Part shown: piece after piece, positions 40,413 to 47,693 of the stretch
How the letters are laid out: each line of letters opens with the position of its first letter
How positions within the stretch are numbered: position 1 is the stretch's first letter
DNA from: a virus
Virus record (IMG/VR): IMGVR_UViG_3300020020_000044
Span: 1 to 50,822 of that record
Strand: one strand, 5' to 3'
Length of the DNA: 50,822 nt
Notes under the pieces: model-generated
Told to the model about the DNA's origin: nothing
The model's database searches: none
The model's input: only the letters and a program-made list of their open reading frames with translations
Program-made: the position numbers and the translations under genes

Positions 40413-42752
40413 CCCGCGCAGGTAACCGCGGCGTGAGAGCAGGGCCTTGGCCCGGACCATCGACCTTCTGTCCTGGTCGCTCGGTTGCAGGCCTACTGCG
40501 AGCAGGGTATCGGAGATCTTGAACCCGGCGGGGGAGCGGAGGTATGCGGCCCTCGCCACGGAATCCGCCGAACCCGTGATCGGCGTGCCGGAAGACTTGA
40601 CCGCTTCGGTCGCCACGGCGCAGGCTTCCCATGCTTTCAGGAATGCGTCGATCGCATTGTCCCAGGCATCTTCTGCACTTTCGTCGCGGCCTGCCTGCTC
40701 GACGCGTGCGAGCGCTTCCTCATCCGGTGTCAGATACGCTAGCGCCCCTGCGCGGTATGCCGCCACGGCCTCGGCGAAGATCTGCTCACGATGCTCGGCG
40801 ATCCCGGAGAGGTCGATCGTCCCGACCGGTACCGGCCAGAAACGCCGGCCGCCCGTCGCGTCCTTCAGGTAGAGGTCATCATTCGTCGTTCCGACGAACA
40901 CGCAAGTTCGCGGATGGTCGCTCTCTCGCCGCCCGAACGGCTCACGGTACCGGTCGACTCGGTTCGTTAGAAACGCCTTCTTCTCTTCAGCCGCTACTCG
41001 GTTGAACGAAGCGAGCTCGGCGATCTCGTGTACCCATTTTCCGCGTATCGCTAGGAGGGCGTCCTTTGAGCCGATCGCGATCGTCGTGTCCGAGAACCAG
41101 TCCGGGCCGATCAGAGCTCTCAGTGCGGAAGACTTGCGCGCGCCCTGCGGTCCTTCGAGCACCAGCATGTAGTCGGCCTGGCACCCAGGCTCGAAGGCAC
41201 GCGCTACGAGCATGACTAAAAACGCCTTCGAGACGGCGCGTACATACGCGGTATCCGGCGCGCCGAACAGGACCGGCAGAACCGCGGCCAATCGCTCTTC
41301 ACCGTCCCAGACGAGACCGTCGAGCCACGTCGCCAGGACGTTGACCGCATTGGCGCGCGCCACGGCGTTCACTGCTCGGTCGACGATATCAAATCCGACG
41401 TCGAGTCCGACATACCGACCGAGCCAGCAAGCGAGCTCCGTCGTCTGGTTGTCGGCCCATTCGCCGCTAAAACCCCAAGGGGTTTCTAGCACTAGCACGC
41501 GTTCCGAGAACAAGTCGAACGACAGCCGCCCCGACCATTCGCCATGGTCGCTCAGGACCGAGACCGCATTGTCGACCGTGTGTAGGGCAACCGGCGCCGC
41601 GTTACCTTTCGTTGGGTAGTAGCGCAGCAGTGGCTCATTCTCGACCGGGGCGAACGGGTCGCGCTCGCGTTCCTGCTCGATCGCCGCGGACGACGAGCGC
41701 CGCGCCGAGGCCTTCGCGATCCGTTCCGCCCAGGCCGTGTCCCCGCCGAGATGCAGCGCGAGCTCTCCGGCGCCCGTGCCCCGGTCGAATGGTATGCGCC
41801 ACGCGCCGAGGCACCGGGCGACGCCGGCGTCGACGTCGCACCCTGGCACCGGTGCGAGCCACGCGCGGATCTGCGCCTCGGCCCAGGCGGCCGAGCGCAG
41901 CTGACGACGCCAGACACCACCCAGCGCGCCGCAAAGGTGCCAGCGTCGACCCTCGTGGTCGACGGCCGGACCGATCGCGTCCAGAAGATCGCTCTGTCCG
42001 CTACTAACGGATTCGGCGTTCAGCTGGACAAGCGCACGCACTGGATCGGCCTTCGCCGGCGCGACCTCGAAGTCGATTACCGCGTTCGGGCCGTCGAATA
42101 AATGCAATCGCGATCCCGCCAGCGGATCGGCGATCCCGTCTGGAAAGATCGGGTCGGCCGTGTAATGCAGCTGGATCGACTGCGCGAGCGCCGGATCGGA
42201 GTCGATAGCGGACAGCCATCGACGCAACGGGCCATCCTCGACAGGCGCAGCAGACCAGACCCACGCGTGCCCGCGGATGTACGGGTAGAGATGCGCCGAG
42301 GCCGATAGCTGGAATACCATGCCGCAAGCGTTCAGCGGCGCGGGAAGCGTCCGGCGCCAGGCCTCGATCGAGCCGCGGACATCCTTCGGATCGAGCAGGC
42401 CTGTCGTCGCGTCGAAGTCGATGCAGATCCAGTGGTGCGCGGCGGATTCGTACGTTACCCCGTCCGATCCGAACTTGGCCTCGTTGCACCGCCGCGGGAC
42501 ATACTCATCGAGCACGCCATCTGCGTTCGGGATCCGTGCGCCGCGAATGATACAGGCCGTCGGGTCCGACGCGAGCAGTGCGAGGACTTCGGCCAATTCG
42601 TCCAGGCTGTCGACCGCGGCACGAGTGTTCCGGTAGAGGAACGGGTCATCGAACGCCGCGGGCTTCGCGGTCGGGTCCGTATACCGCTTCGCGAGAATCT
42701 TACCCGGCTCTGCTTCGAGTACGGTTACGAAATCAGTCAAACAGCTCTCCAA
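40332..42752 (-). CDS. Primase/VapE-type superfamily 3-like helicase
   Basis: An 806-residue protein from TTG 42752 (a TTG at 42740 is another option). The N-terminal half contains AHHWICIDFDATTGLL, with an acidic pair as in archaeo-eukaryotic primases. The second half is a VapE-family ATPase: DYMLVLEGPQGARKSSALRALIG (Walker A-like, reading GARKS rather than GxGKS), WVHEIAELASFN, KKAFLTNRVDRYREPFGRR, PRTCVFVGTTNDDLYLKDATGGRRFWPV. It would prime and unwind at the origin. It is alone on this strand between two rightward genes. Confidence 0.8.
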   Translation of the reverse strand: MESCLTDFVTVLEAEPGKILAKRYTDPTAKPAAFDDPFLYRNTRAAVDSLDELAEVLALLASDPTACIIRGARIPNADGVLDEYVPRRCNEAKFGSDGVTYESAAHHWICIDFDATTGLLDPKDVRGSIEAWRRTLPAPLNACGMVFQLSASAHLYPYIRGHAWVWSAAPVEDGPLRRWLSAIDSDPALAQSIQLHYTADPIFPDGIADPLAGSRLHLFDGPNAVIDFEVAPAKADPVRALVQLNAESVSSGQSDLLDAIGPAVDHEGRRWHLCGALGGVWRRQLRSAAWAEAQIRAWLAPVPGCDVDAGVARCLGAWRIPFDRGTGAGELALHLGGDTAWAERIAKASARRSSSAAIEQERERDPFAPVENEPLLRYYPTKGNAAPVALHTVDNAVSVLSDHGEWSGRLSFDLFSERVLVLETPWGFSGEWADNQTTELACWLGRYVGLDVGFDIVDRAVNAVARANAVNVLATWLDGLVWDGEERLAAVLPVLFGAPDTAYVRAVSKAFLVMLVARAFEPGCQADYMLVLEGPQGARKSSALRALIGPDWFSDTTIAIGSKDALLAIRGKWVHEIAELASFNRVAAEEKKAFLTNRVDRYREPFGRRESDHPRTCVFVGTTNDDLYLKDATGGRRFWPVPVGTIDLSGIAEHREQIFAEAVAAYRAGALAYLTPDEEALARVEQAGRDESAEDAWDNAIDAFLKAWEACAVATEAVKSSGTPITGSADSVARAAYLRSPAGFKISDTLLAVGLQPSDQDRRSMVRAKALLSRRGYLRGSAAPHLYRKQAPWQQSPIRRVRPDVR

Positions 42753-42790
42753 CCATTGCCTACGCTGACACGTTGCGGAAAGTTACGCCC

Positions 42791-42820
42791 GTATTAGGAT
42801 CCATACAGTCAGGGCGCCAA
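42791..42820 (-). promoter_or_regulatory. Leftward promoter for the primase-helicase gene
   Basis: -35 TTGGCG (42820-42815), 18-bp spacer, -10 TAATAC (42796-42791). The predicted start is near 42784, about 32 nt before the TTG start. The -35 overlaps the left arm of the inverted repeat, so a protein bound there would block it. Confidence 0.6.
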
Positions 42821-42876
42821 GCGCACGAAACACCCCGCTCCTCCCAACCTAAAGCATCGTGCCACGGCGCCCTGAC
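42808..42876. promoter_or_regulatory. 11-bp inverted repeat operator in the divergent promoter region
   Basis: GTCAGGGCGCC (42808-42818) and GGCGCCCTGAC (42866-42876) are perfect inverted copies separated by 47 bp. Each arm overlaps a -35: TTGGCG of the leftward promoter and a possible CTGACA (42872-42877) of the rightward unit, for which a weak -10 (GCGTAT) lies 17 bp on. The symmetry suggests one regulator controls both directions. Confidence 0.5.
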
Positions 42877-42957
42877 ACTTCCTGCTCCGGCGCTGCGTAT
42901 GACCGACTAGCACGGACGAGAAGGCGCATACGCTCCTCGGCACCGCGCGCCCGCCCT

Positions 42958-44298
42958 ATGCATCATAGCCCGTCCAGCCTCAGCACCGCGGCGAACTGCG
43001 AGAGAAAATGGTGGTACGATCACGTCGAGCGCCGGCGCGAGCCGGACGTGACTTGGGCGCAGATCGAAGCGGCCGGCGCGGACTGGCAGAAGATCGCCAC
43101 GCCACGCCAGCGCAGCGCCGCGCGCGGGACAGATGTGCATGCGATCCTCGAAGAGTATTACCGCGGTGGTAGCCCGAACTGGTCGACGCCGAACGGGCAG
43201 ATCGCGATGGCTGCGCGGGCGCACCTGCCCGCTCGCGAGCTGTGCCGCGAGGTCCGTATCGAGCGCTCGATCGGAGATACGCCATATCCGAGCGCCGATG
43301 AGCCAGACCGGACATGCCTCATGGTCGACGGCATCCGCCTGCTAGGTTACATCGACCTAGAAGCGCGCCTGGACCCATCCGGCGCCGAGGTTCTGCGCCT
43401 CGGCCTCGACTCCTCTGCGCTCCGAATGTCCGGCGGATGGGTGACGATCGATTACAAGACTTCGAAGTCCGTCGAGCGGTACGCGCTTACGCCCGAGAAA
43501 GCGGCCGAAGATCCACAGGGCATCATATACAGCGTGGACGGTATGCTCCGCCCGGGCTTCCCGGTCGGCCTGCGCCCGGTCCGGTGGGTCTACACGCAGA
43601 CGGAAGGACGGCCGTTCGCCAAGCCCGTCGACGTCGTATTCGAATATGTCCAGGCCCGACGCCATCTCGACGTCCTCGTATCGCGTGCGCGAAACCTGGA
43701 GTCGAAGACGACCGTAGACCAATGCACGACGAATACGAGCCATTGCGGCGAGTACGGCGGGTGTCCACATCACACATCGAAGGGCGGACCGTGTACGGCC
43801 CGTCAAGCAGTAGGAAAGCGAGCGATCATGGGATTTCAAGATGCATACAATAAGGCCCAAGCAGAGAAACGCGGTCTAACGGTAGAGGCGTACCTTGCCG
43901 CGAAGGCGGCGGGAACGCTGTCCGCTGGCGCGGTTGCAGCGGCGACTCCGCCGGCGCAGACCACCGAGGCCCCCGCCAAGACCCGAGAGCCGAAGCCGAA
44001 GTTCGGCAAGAAGACCGCGCCGGCGCCCGAAGAGAATCGCGAGACGATCATGGCGCAGGAACCGGTCGCTGCACCCCCGCCCGCGCCAGAGTCCGCCGGC
44101 GCGAATGGCCCGGCCGAACCCGCGCCGGCGGTCGTCGAGATGACCGGTACGCCGAAACGTTCGAAGGCGCATACATACACCGACGCCGGCGTCCCGATTC
44201 ATCTGCTCGTCTCGTCGCTGCTCGAACGCGTGCGTGTCGACCTCGCAGGCGGCGACGTCGAGAAGGCTCGGAACATTCTCAGCGCGATCATCGGCTAA
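42958..44298 (+). CDS. Cas4/RecB-like PD-(D/E)XK nuclease with Ala/Pro-rich C-terminal extension
   Basis: A 446-residue protein from ATG 42958. SPSSLSTAANCERKWWY and ARGTDVHAILEEYY are the opening motifs of RecB-family exonucleases. LLGYIDLEA and WVTIDYKTSKS supply the catalytic D and E/D-x-K residues. The Cys set (CERK near residue 18, then CTTNTSHCGEYGGCPH) would hold an iron-sulphur cluster as in Cas4. From residue 291 a low-complexity Ala/Pro/Lys region leads to a helical end (LLVSSLLERVRVDLAGG). An internal ATG at 43828 with AGGAAA upstream might start a separate product. Confidence 0.8.
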   Translation: MHHSPSSLSTAANCERKWWYDHVERRREPDVTWAQIEAAGADWQKIATPRQRSAARGTDVHAILEEYYRGGSPNWSTPNGQIAMAARAHLPARELCREVRIERSIGDTPYPSADEPDRTCLMVDGIRLLGYIDLEARLDPSGAEVLRLGLDSSALRMSGGWVTIDYKTSKSVERYALTPEKAAEDPQGIIYSVDGMLRPGFPVGLRPVRWVYTQTEGRPFAKPVDVVFEYVQARRHLDVLVSRARNLESKTTVDQCTTNTSHCGEYGGCPHHTSKGGPCTARQAVGKRAIMGFQDAYNKAQAEKRGLTVEAYLAAKAAGTLSAGAVAAATPPAQTTEAPAKTREPKPKFGKKTAPAPEENRETIMAQEPVAAPPPAPESAGANGPAEPAPAVVEMTGTPKRSKAHTYTDAGVPIHLLVSSLLERVRVDLAGGDVEKARNILSAIIG

Positions 44299-44302
44299 TC
44301 CG

Positions 44303-45079
44303 ATGCGCGCCGCGATCCAGCGCACGCCGGATCTGCTCCGCATCCTCGGCCTTCCCCGCCGTCGCCTCGATATCGATGAGGCGACGGCGCACGCGCGAGA
44401 TCTTACCGCGATGCTGGCGCTCGCGCCGGATGTCGCGCTGCGACCGTGGCAAGGTCAGATCCTGCACGACCTCATGACCTGCCGCGGCGCGTACGCCGGC
44501 GCGCCGGTGGGCCTCGGAAAGACGCTTCTAGGCTGGCTCGCGCCCGTCGTCCTGGACGCGAAACGCCCGATGCTGCTTATCCCGGGCGGTCTGCGCCCGG
44601 ACACGTACGCAATGCATGCGGCCTACCTCGGCAAATGGCGCCGGTGCGCGGCCGGGCTTCGGATCGTATCGATCGATGAATTGACCAGCGTTCAGAACGT
44701 CGATCTGCTCGAGCGCGAACGGCCGGATCTGATCATCATCGACGAGGCGGATACGCTGCGGAACCCGAAGTCGAGCGCCGTCAAGCGGATCGGTCGCTAC
44801 GTTGGCGAGTACGAGCCAGATGTCTGCGCCTGGACGGGAACGCCCGGGCGCCTATCGATCGTTGATTTCGCGCACCTGCTAGTCTGGTGTCTGAAAGACG
44901 GCGCGCCGGTACCTCTCAAGCATTCCGAATCGGTATTCTGGGGGCTCGCGATTGACGAGAAGACCGGATGGGGCGCGAAGGCCCGGCCGCTGGTCGGCGC
45001 GCTGGAACTGCTCGGCGGCGGTACCACGCTCGACGGCGTGCGCGCCGCGTTCCGCTCGATTCATGCGCCCAGCCGCTGA
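44303..45079 (+). CDS. SNF2-type helicase, N-terminal half (motifs I-III)
   Basis: A 258-residue protein. LRPWQGQILHDLMTCRGAY (Q-like motif), GAPVGLGKTLLGWLAP (Walker A), DLIIIDEADTLRNPKSS (DEAD-like motif II) and CAWTGTPGRLS (motif III) are in the right order and spacing. It stops at TGA 45077-45079 before the second RecA domain. The C-terminal half is the next frame, starting three bases later. Together they equal one usual phage SNF2 helicase (about 550 residues). Confidence 0.82.
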   Translation: MRAAIQRTPDLLRILGLPRRRLDIDEATAHARDLTAMLALAPDVALRPWQGQILHDLMTCRGAYAGAPVGLGKTLLGWLAPVVLDAKRPMLLIPGGLRPDTYAMHAAYLGKWRRCAAGLRIVSIDELTSVQNVDLLERERPDLIIIDEADTLRNPKSSAVKRIGRYVGEYEPDVCAWTGTPGRLSIVDFAHLLVWCLKDGAPVPLKHSESVFWGLAIDEKTGWGAKARPLVGALELLGGGTTLDGVRAAFRSIHAPSR

Positions 45080-45081
45080 CT

Positions 45082-45960
45082 GTGCGCCAGATCGCCGCCC
45101 CGCCGGATCCGATCATTGAGAAGCATTTTGAGAACTTCCGCAAGAAGCACGTCACGCCAGACGGCTGGCCCCTGTCCGACTCGCTGTCGGTCTATCGACA
45201 CGCGAACGAGCTCGGAAGCGGTATGTACCTGCGCTGGGACCCGCGCCCGCCGAATTGGTGGCTGGGACCGAGGTCGAACTTTTGCGCATTCGTCCGAGAG
45301 AAGGTCGAGGACTCGCGCTTGCGCCTGGACACAGAGCTCGCAGTCGCCCGGGCGTTCCCTGACGCGCCGGAGGTCACCGACTGGCAAGCGGTCAAGCCGC
45401 TCTTCGAACCGAATTCGGTTCCCGTATGGCTGTCCGATAGCGTCCTGCGCGCCTGCGCGAACTGGATCGCGTCTAGCGCGGAGCCCGGGATCCTCTGGGC
45501 CTGGAACGTAGCCTTCGGCACGGCACTCGCGACGATGACCGGGCTGCGATACTACGGCGCCGGCGGATACGACCAGTATGGCTCGCACATTTCGAAGCTC
45601 GCATGCTACGGCGCGGGCGCGCGGAAAGGTGTCATACCGTCGATCATCCTCTCCGGTCAGGCGAATATGCGAGGCAGGAATTTGCAATCCTGGGCAAGAA
45701 ACGGGATCGTATCGCCGCCCCGCTCGGCGCGGTTCCTGGAACAAGTCTTCGGCCGTACGCATCGGAGCGGACAGGAACGCCCTGTATCGTTCGATTTTAT
45801 CATGACCTCGGGCGATACGTTCGACGGGTTCGCCGCGAGTATGCGTGAGGCGGGGTTCGGCAAAGCGGTATTTGGTCTCACCCAGAAACTACTTCGAGCG
45901 ACCGTCGTAGACATACCAAGACCCAGCGGTGAAAAGTACCGCTGGCAAAACGAAGGATAG
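45082..45960 (+). CDS. SNF2-type helicase, C-terminal half (motif VI)
   Basis: From GTG 45082 it is 292 residues; the frame is open further back to 44968 but overlaps the first half. It has ASSAEPGILWAWNVAFGTAL, GVIPSIILSGQANMRGRNLQ, and the final RFLEQVFGRTHRSGQERPV (motif VI with arginine finger). The first gene ends two bases before this GTG. So either the halves are translated as two subunits, or a -1 change in the overlap (sequencing error or real mutation) splits one gene. Confidence 0.75.
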   Translation: MRQIAAPPDPIIEKHFENFRKKHVTPDGWPLSDSLSVYRHANELGSGMYLRWDPRPPNWWLGPRSNFCAFVREKVEDSRLRLDTELAVARAFPDAPEVTDWQAVKPLFEPNSVPVWLSDSVLRACANWIASSAEPGILWAWNVAFGTALATMTGLRYYGAGGYDQYGSHISKLACYGAGARKGVIPSIILSGQANMRGRNLQSWARNGIVSPPRSARFLEQVFGRTHRSGQERPVSFDFIMTSGDTFDGFAASMREAGFGKAVFGLTQKLLRATVVDIPRPSGEKYRWQNEG

Positions 45961-45964
45961 AAGA

Positions 45965-46468
45965 ATGTCTAGATTCGGAAAAGCGGCGCCCGCTGGCGCC
46001 AAGAAGGGCCGGTTCGCCGGCGTAGATCCCAATGCCGGAAATGGCAAGCCGCTCTTGCCGCTCGGCGAGCATCTGCTCGAGGTCGTCGAGACGCGGCACA
46101 GCGCGCTCAAGTCGTCGTCGTTCTTCGCGGATCTGAAGATGGTCGAGTCGAACAACGAGAAGGAGGCGCAGATCGGCGCGACCTACCAGTACTTGCAGAT
46201 GCTCACGGATTCGTACGGCTACGGCGACGCCGCGATGACGCGTTTCATCATCGCCGCCGGCGACCTCGACGACGCGGCAATCGAAGAGATGATCGCCGAA
46301 GCGCAAGAAGAGCAGTCGCTGATCGACGCTTGCTGTGGTACCGAGACGAAGTACGGCGCGAACCCGCTCGCGGGACGCAAGGTCAAGGTCATCGTAACTC
46401 AGGGCAAGCCGACGAAAGACGGAAAGGGCTGGTACCGAGACTGCCAATGGGAGGCCGTCGAGCAGTAG
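45965..46468 (+). CDS. Possible ssDNA-binding protein (167 aa)
   Basis: ATG 45965 has a short purine-rich leader (GAAGA). The protein: basic N-terminus (MSRFGKAAPAGAKKGRF), LPLGEHLLEVVETRHSAL, FFADLKMVESNNEKEAQIGA, then an acidic middle (AEAQEEQSLID), and GRKVKVIVTQGKPTKDGKGW with YRDCQWEAV. The strand pattern and the position between helicase and nuclease genes recall DUF669/SSB-like proteins of phage replication modules. Family not confirmed. Confidence 0.55.
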   Translation: MSRFGKAAPAGAKKGRFAGVDPNAGNGKPLLPLGEHLLEVVETRHSALKSSSFFADLKMVESNNEKEAQIGATYQYLQMLTDSYGYGDAAMTRFIIAAGDLDDAAIEEMIAEAQEEQSLIDACCGTETKYGANPLAGRKVKVIVTQGKPTKDGKGWYRDCQWEAVEQ

Positions 46469-46767
46469 ACCGATCGCCTGGCGTGGGCCGGGCGATGCGT
46501 ACGCGGTAGGAGATACGACCGATCGGCAGGTCTCGCCCCGTACGCATCGCCGGACCCATGGCGGGCGAATTCAGCGAAAGGATCGAACGGTCTTTTAGTC
46601 CCAACCATGATCCGATCCCGACAGCGCGTGTCGGGTGAAGCGATCGAGAACGCCGCGTTTTCACTCCGGCGCGGACCTCGATCGCTTCACCGGGCGCGCG
46701 GTGTGACCACCGCGAAAACTCGCAAAAGCTCGCGACATACCGCGCCGCCCACTGAAAGCGAAGTACC
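46469..46767 (+). ncRNA. Gene-free segment packed with long inverted repeats: candidate structured RNA
   Basis: No coding gene fits this 299-bp gap. It contains: a 13-bp perfect stem GGCGATGCGTACG (46491-46503) / CGTACGCATCGCC (46539-46551); GGATCG (46580-46585) / CGATCC (46613-46618); CCCGACA (46617-46623) / TGTCGGG (46629-46635) with loop GCGCG; a 15-bp perfect stem GGTGAAGCGATCGAG (46634-46648) / CTCGATCGCTTCACC (46677-46691) enclosing CGCCG/CGGCG; and CGCGGTG (46697-46703) / CACCGCG (46708-46714) with a TGAC loop. Some stems exclude each other. It may be a noncoding RNA, a 5' regulatory element of the next gene, or a recombination/replication site. Confidence 0.55.
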
Positions 46768-47310
46768 ATGATTCACAATTGGCTATGGGTAGACATCGAA
46801 ACGACGGGGCTCAACGAGAACGACGGAGAGATCCTCGAAGTCGCAGCATGCGTCGTCGATGACGGTCCAGCCGGAACGTTCGAGGTCGTCGACTCGTTCG
46901 AGACGATCGTCCGACCGGCGAGCATGCCCGGCATGCACGAAGTCGTCGCGGCGATGCATCTCAAGAACGGACTTCTGCACGCGATCACTCGCGGCGAGGG
47001 CCTACCGACTGCGGAGGCCGATGAGATGTTCGCGGCATTCGTGGCGCAGTATGTCCCCGAAGGTCGGTCCGTCGAGCTCGCCGGCGCAAGCGTTCACTTC
47101 GACCTGCGCTGGATCAAACGACACATGCCGAAGTTCGCCGCGCGTCTATCGCACCGGGTCTTCGACACGTCGACGCTCAAGTCCGCCGCGCGCGTATGGG
47201 GCGACGTGACGATCAAGAACCCGATCGACGGCCATCGCGCCATGCCGGACATCCTCGGGTCGATCGCGGATGCAAAGGCGTATCGGGATCTCGTCGTAGG
47301 CTCGCCATGA
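46768..47310 (+). CDS. DEDDh 3'-5' exonuclease, oligoribonuclease-like
   Basis: A 180-residue protein: NWLWVDIETTGLNENDGEIL (first D and E), MHLKNGLLHAITRG, AGASVHFDLRWIKRHMPKFA (second D), and GHRAMPDILGSIADAKAYRD (H and last D). The motif spacing and MHLKNGLL match oligoribonuclease (Orn), which degrades 2-5 nt RNAs. In a replication module it could also act on primers or supply nucleotides. It follows the structured gene-free segment. Confidence 0.8.
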   Translation: MIHNWLWVDIETTGLNENDGEILEVAACVVDDGPAGTFEVVDSFETIVRPASMPGMHEVVAAMHLKNGLLHAITRGEGLPTAEADEMFAAFVAQYVPEGRSVELAGASVHFDLRWIKRHMPKFAARLSHRVFDTSTLKSAARVWGDVTIKNPIDGHRAMPDILGSIADAKAYRDLVVGSP

Positions 47311-47693
47311 AGTCCGAATGGGTCGTGGTATGGTTCCAGCCATCTGACGGCAGGCCCCGGGTATACTTCGCATATTCCGCCGCCAGGGCGCACCGGGAAG
47401 GTCGGAGGCTGATCGATTTCGAAGGCGCTTCCGGCTACCGCGTGGCGCCGCGTGACGGCTCGTATGGTTCGCGGAGCCGTGCGCTTTCGATGAATCGTCC
47501 TACTGTGATCCTAATCTCGATCACTGCAGCCGGCTTGCGGTACTTCATCAACGGCGCAGACGTGACTGATTCCGTCGCGGGCTTGAACCTGCAATGGGAT
47601 AAAGGAGGCGTTCCGCATTTGGCGATCACGCCTACATTGCCGGACGCTGGATCCCTGTTTCGCCGGGCCGGGTCGGTCGATGAACCTCTCTGA
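47307..47693 (+). CDS. Hypothetical protein (128 aa)
   Basis: ATG 47307 overlaps the exonuclease stop (ATGA), and the end overlaps the polymerase start by 14 bases. The sequence (VVVWFQPSDGRPRVYFAYSA, VILISITAAGLRYFINGADV, LNLQWDKGGVPHLAITPTL) is strand-rich. No family is recognised. It is likely co-translated with the polymerase. Confidence 0.6.
   Translation: MKSEWVVVWFQPSDGRPRVYFAYSAARAHREGRRLIDFEGASGYRVAPRDGSYGSRSRALSMNRPTVILISITAAGLRYFINGADVTDSVAGLNLQWDKGGVPHLAITPTLPDAGSLFRRAGSVDEPL

Noticed and set aside
46575-46625. Possible tRNA-like fold in the structured gap
   Set aside because: GGATCG/CGATCC pair around an AGTCCCAACC loop, but there is no T-loop consensus, acceptor stem of seven pairs or anticodon arm; treated as part of the structured segment.
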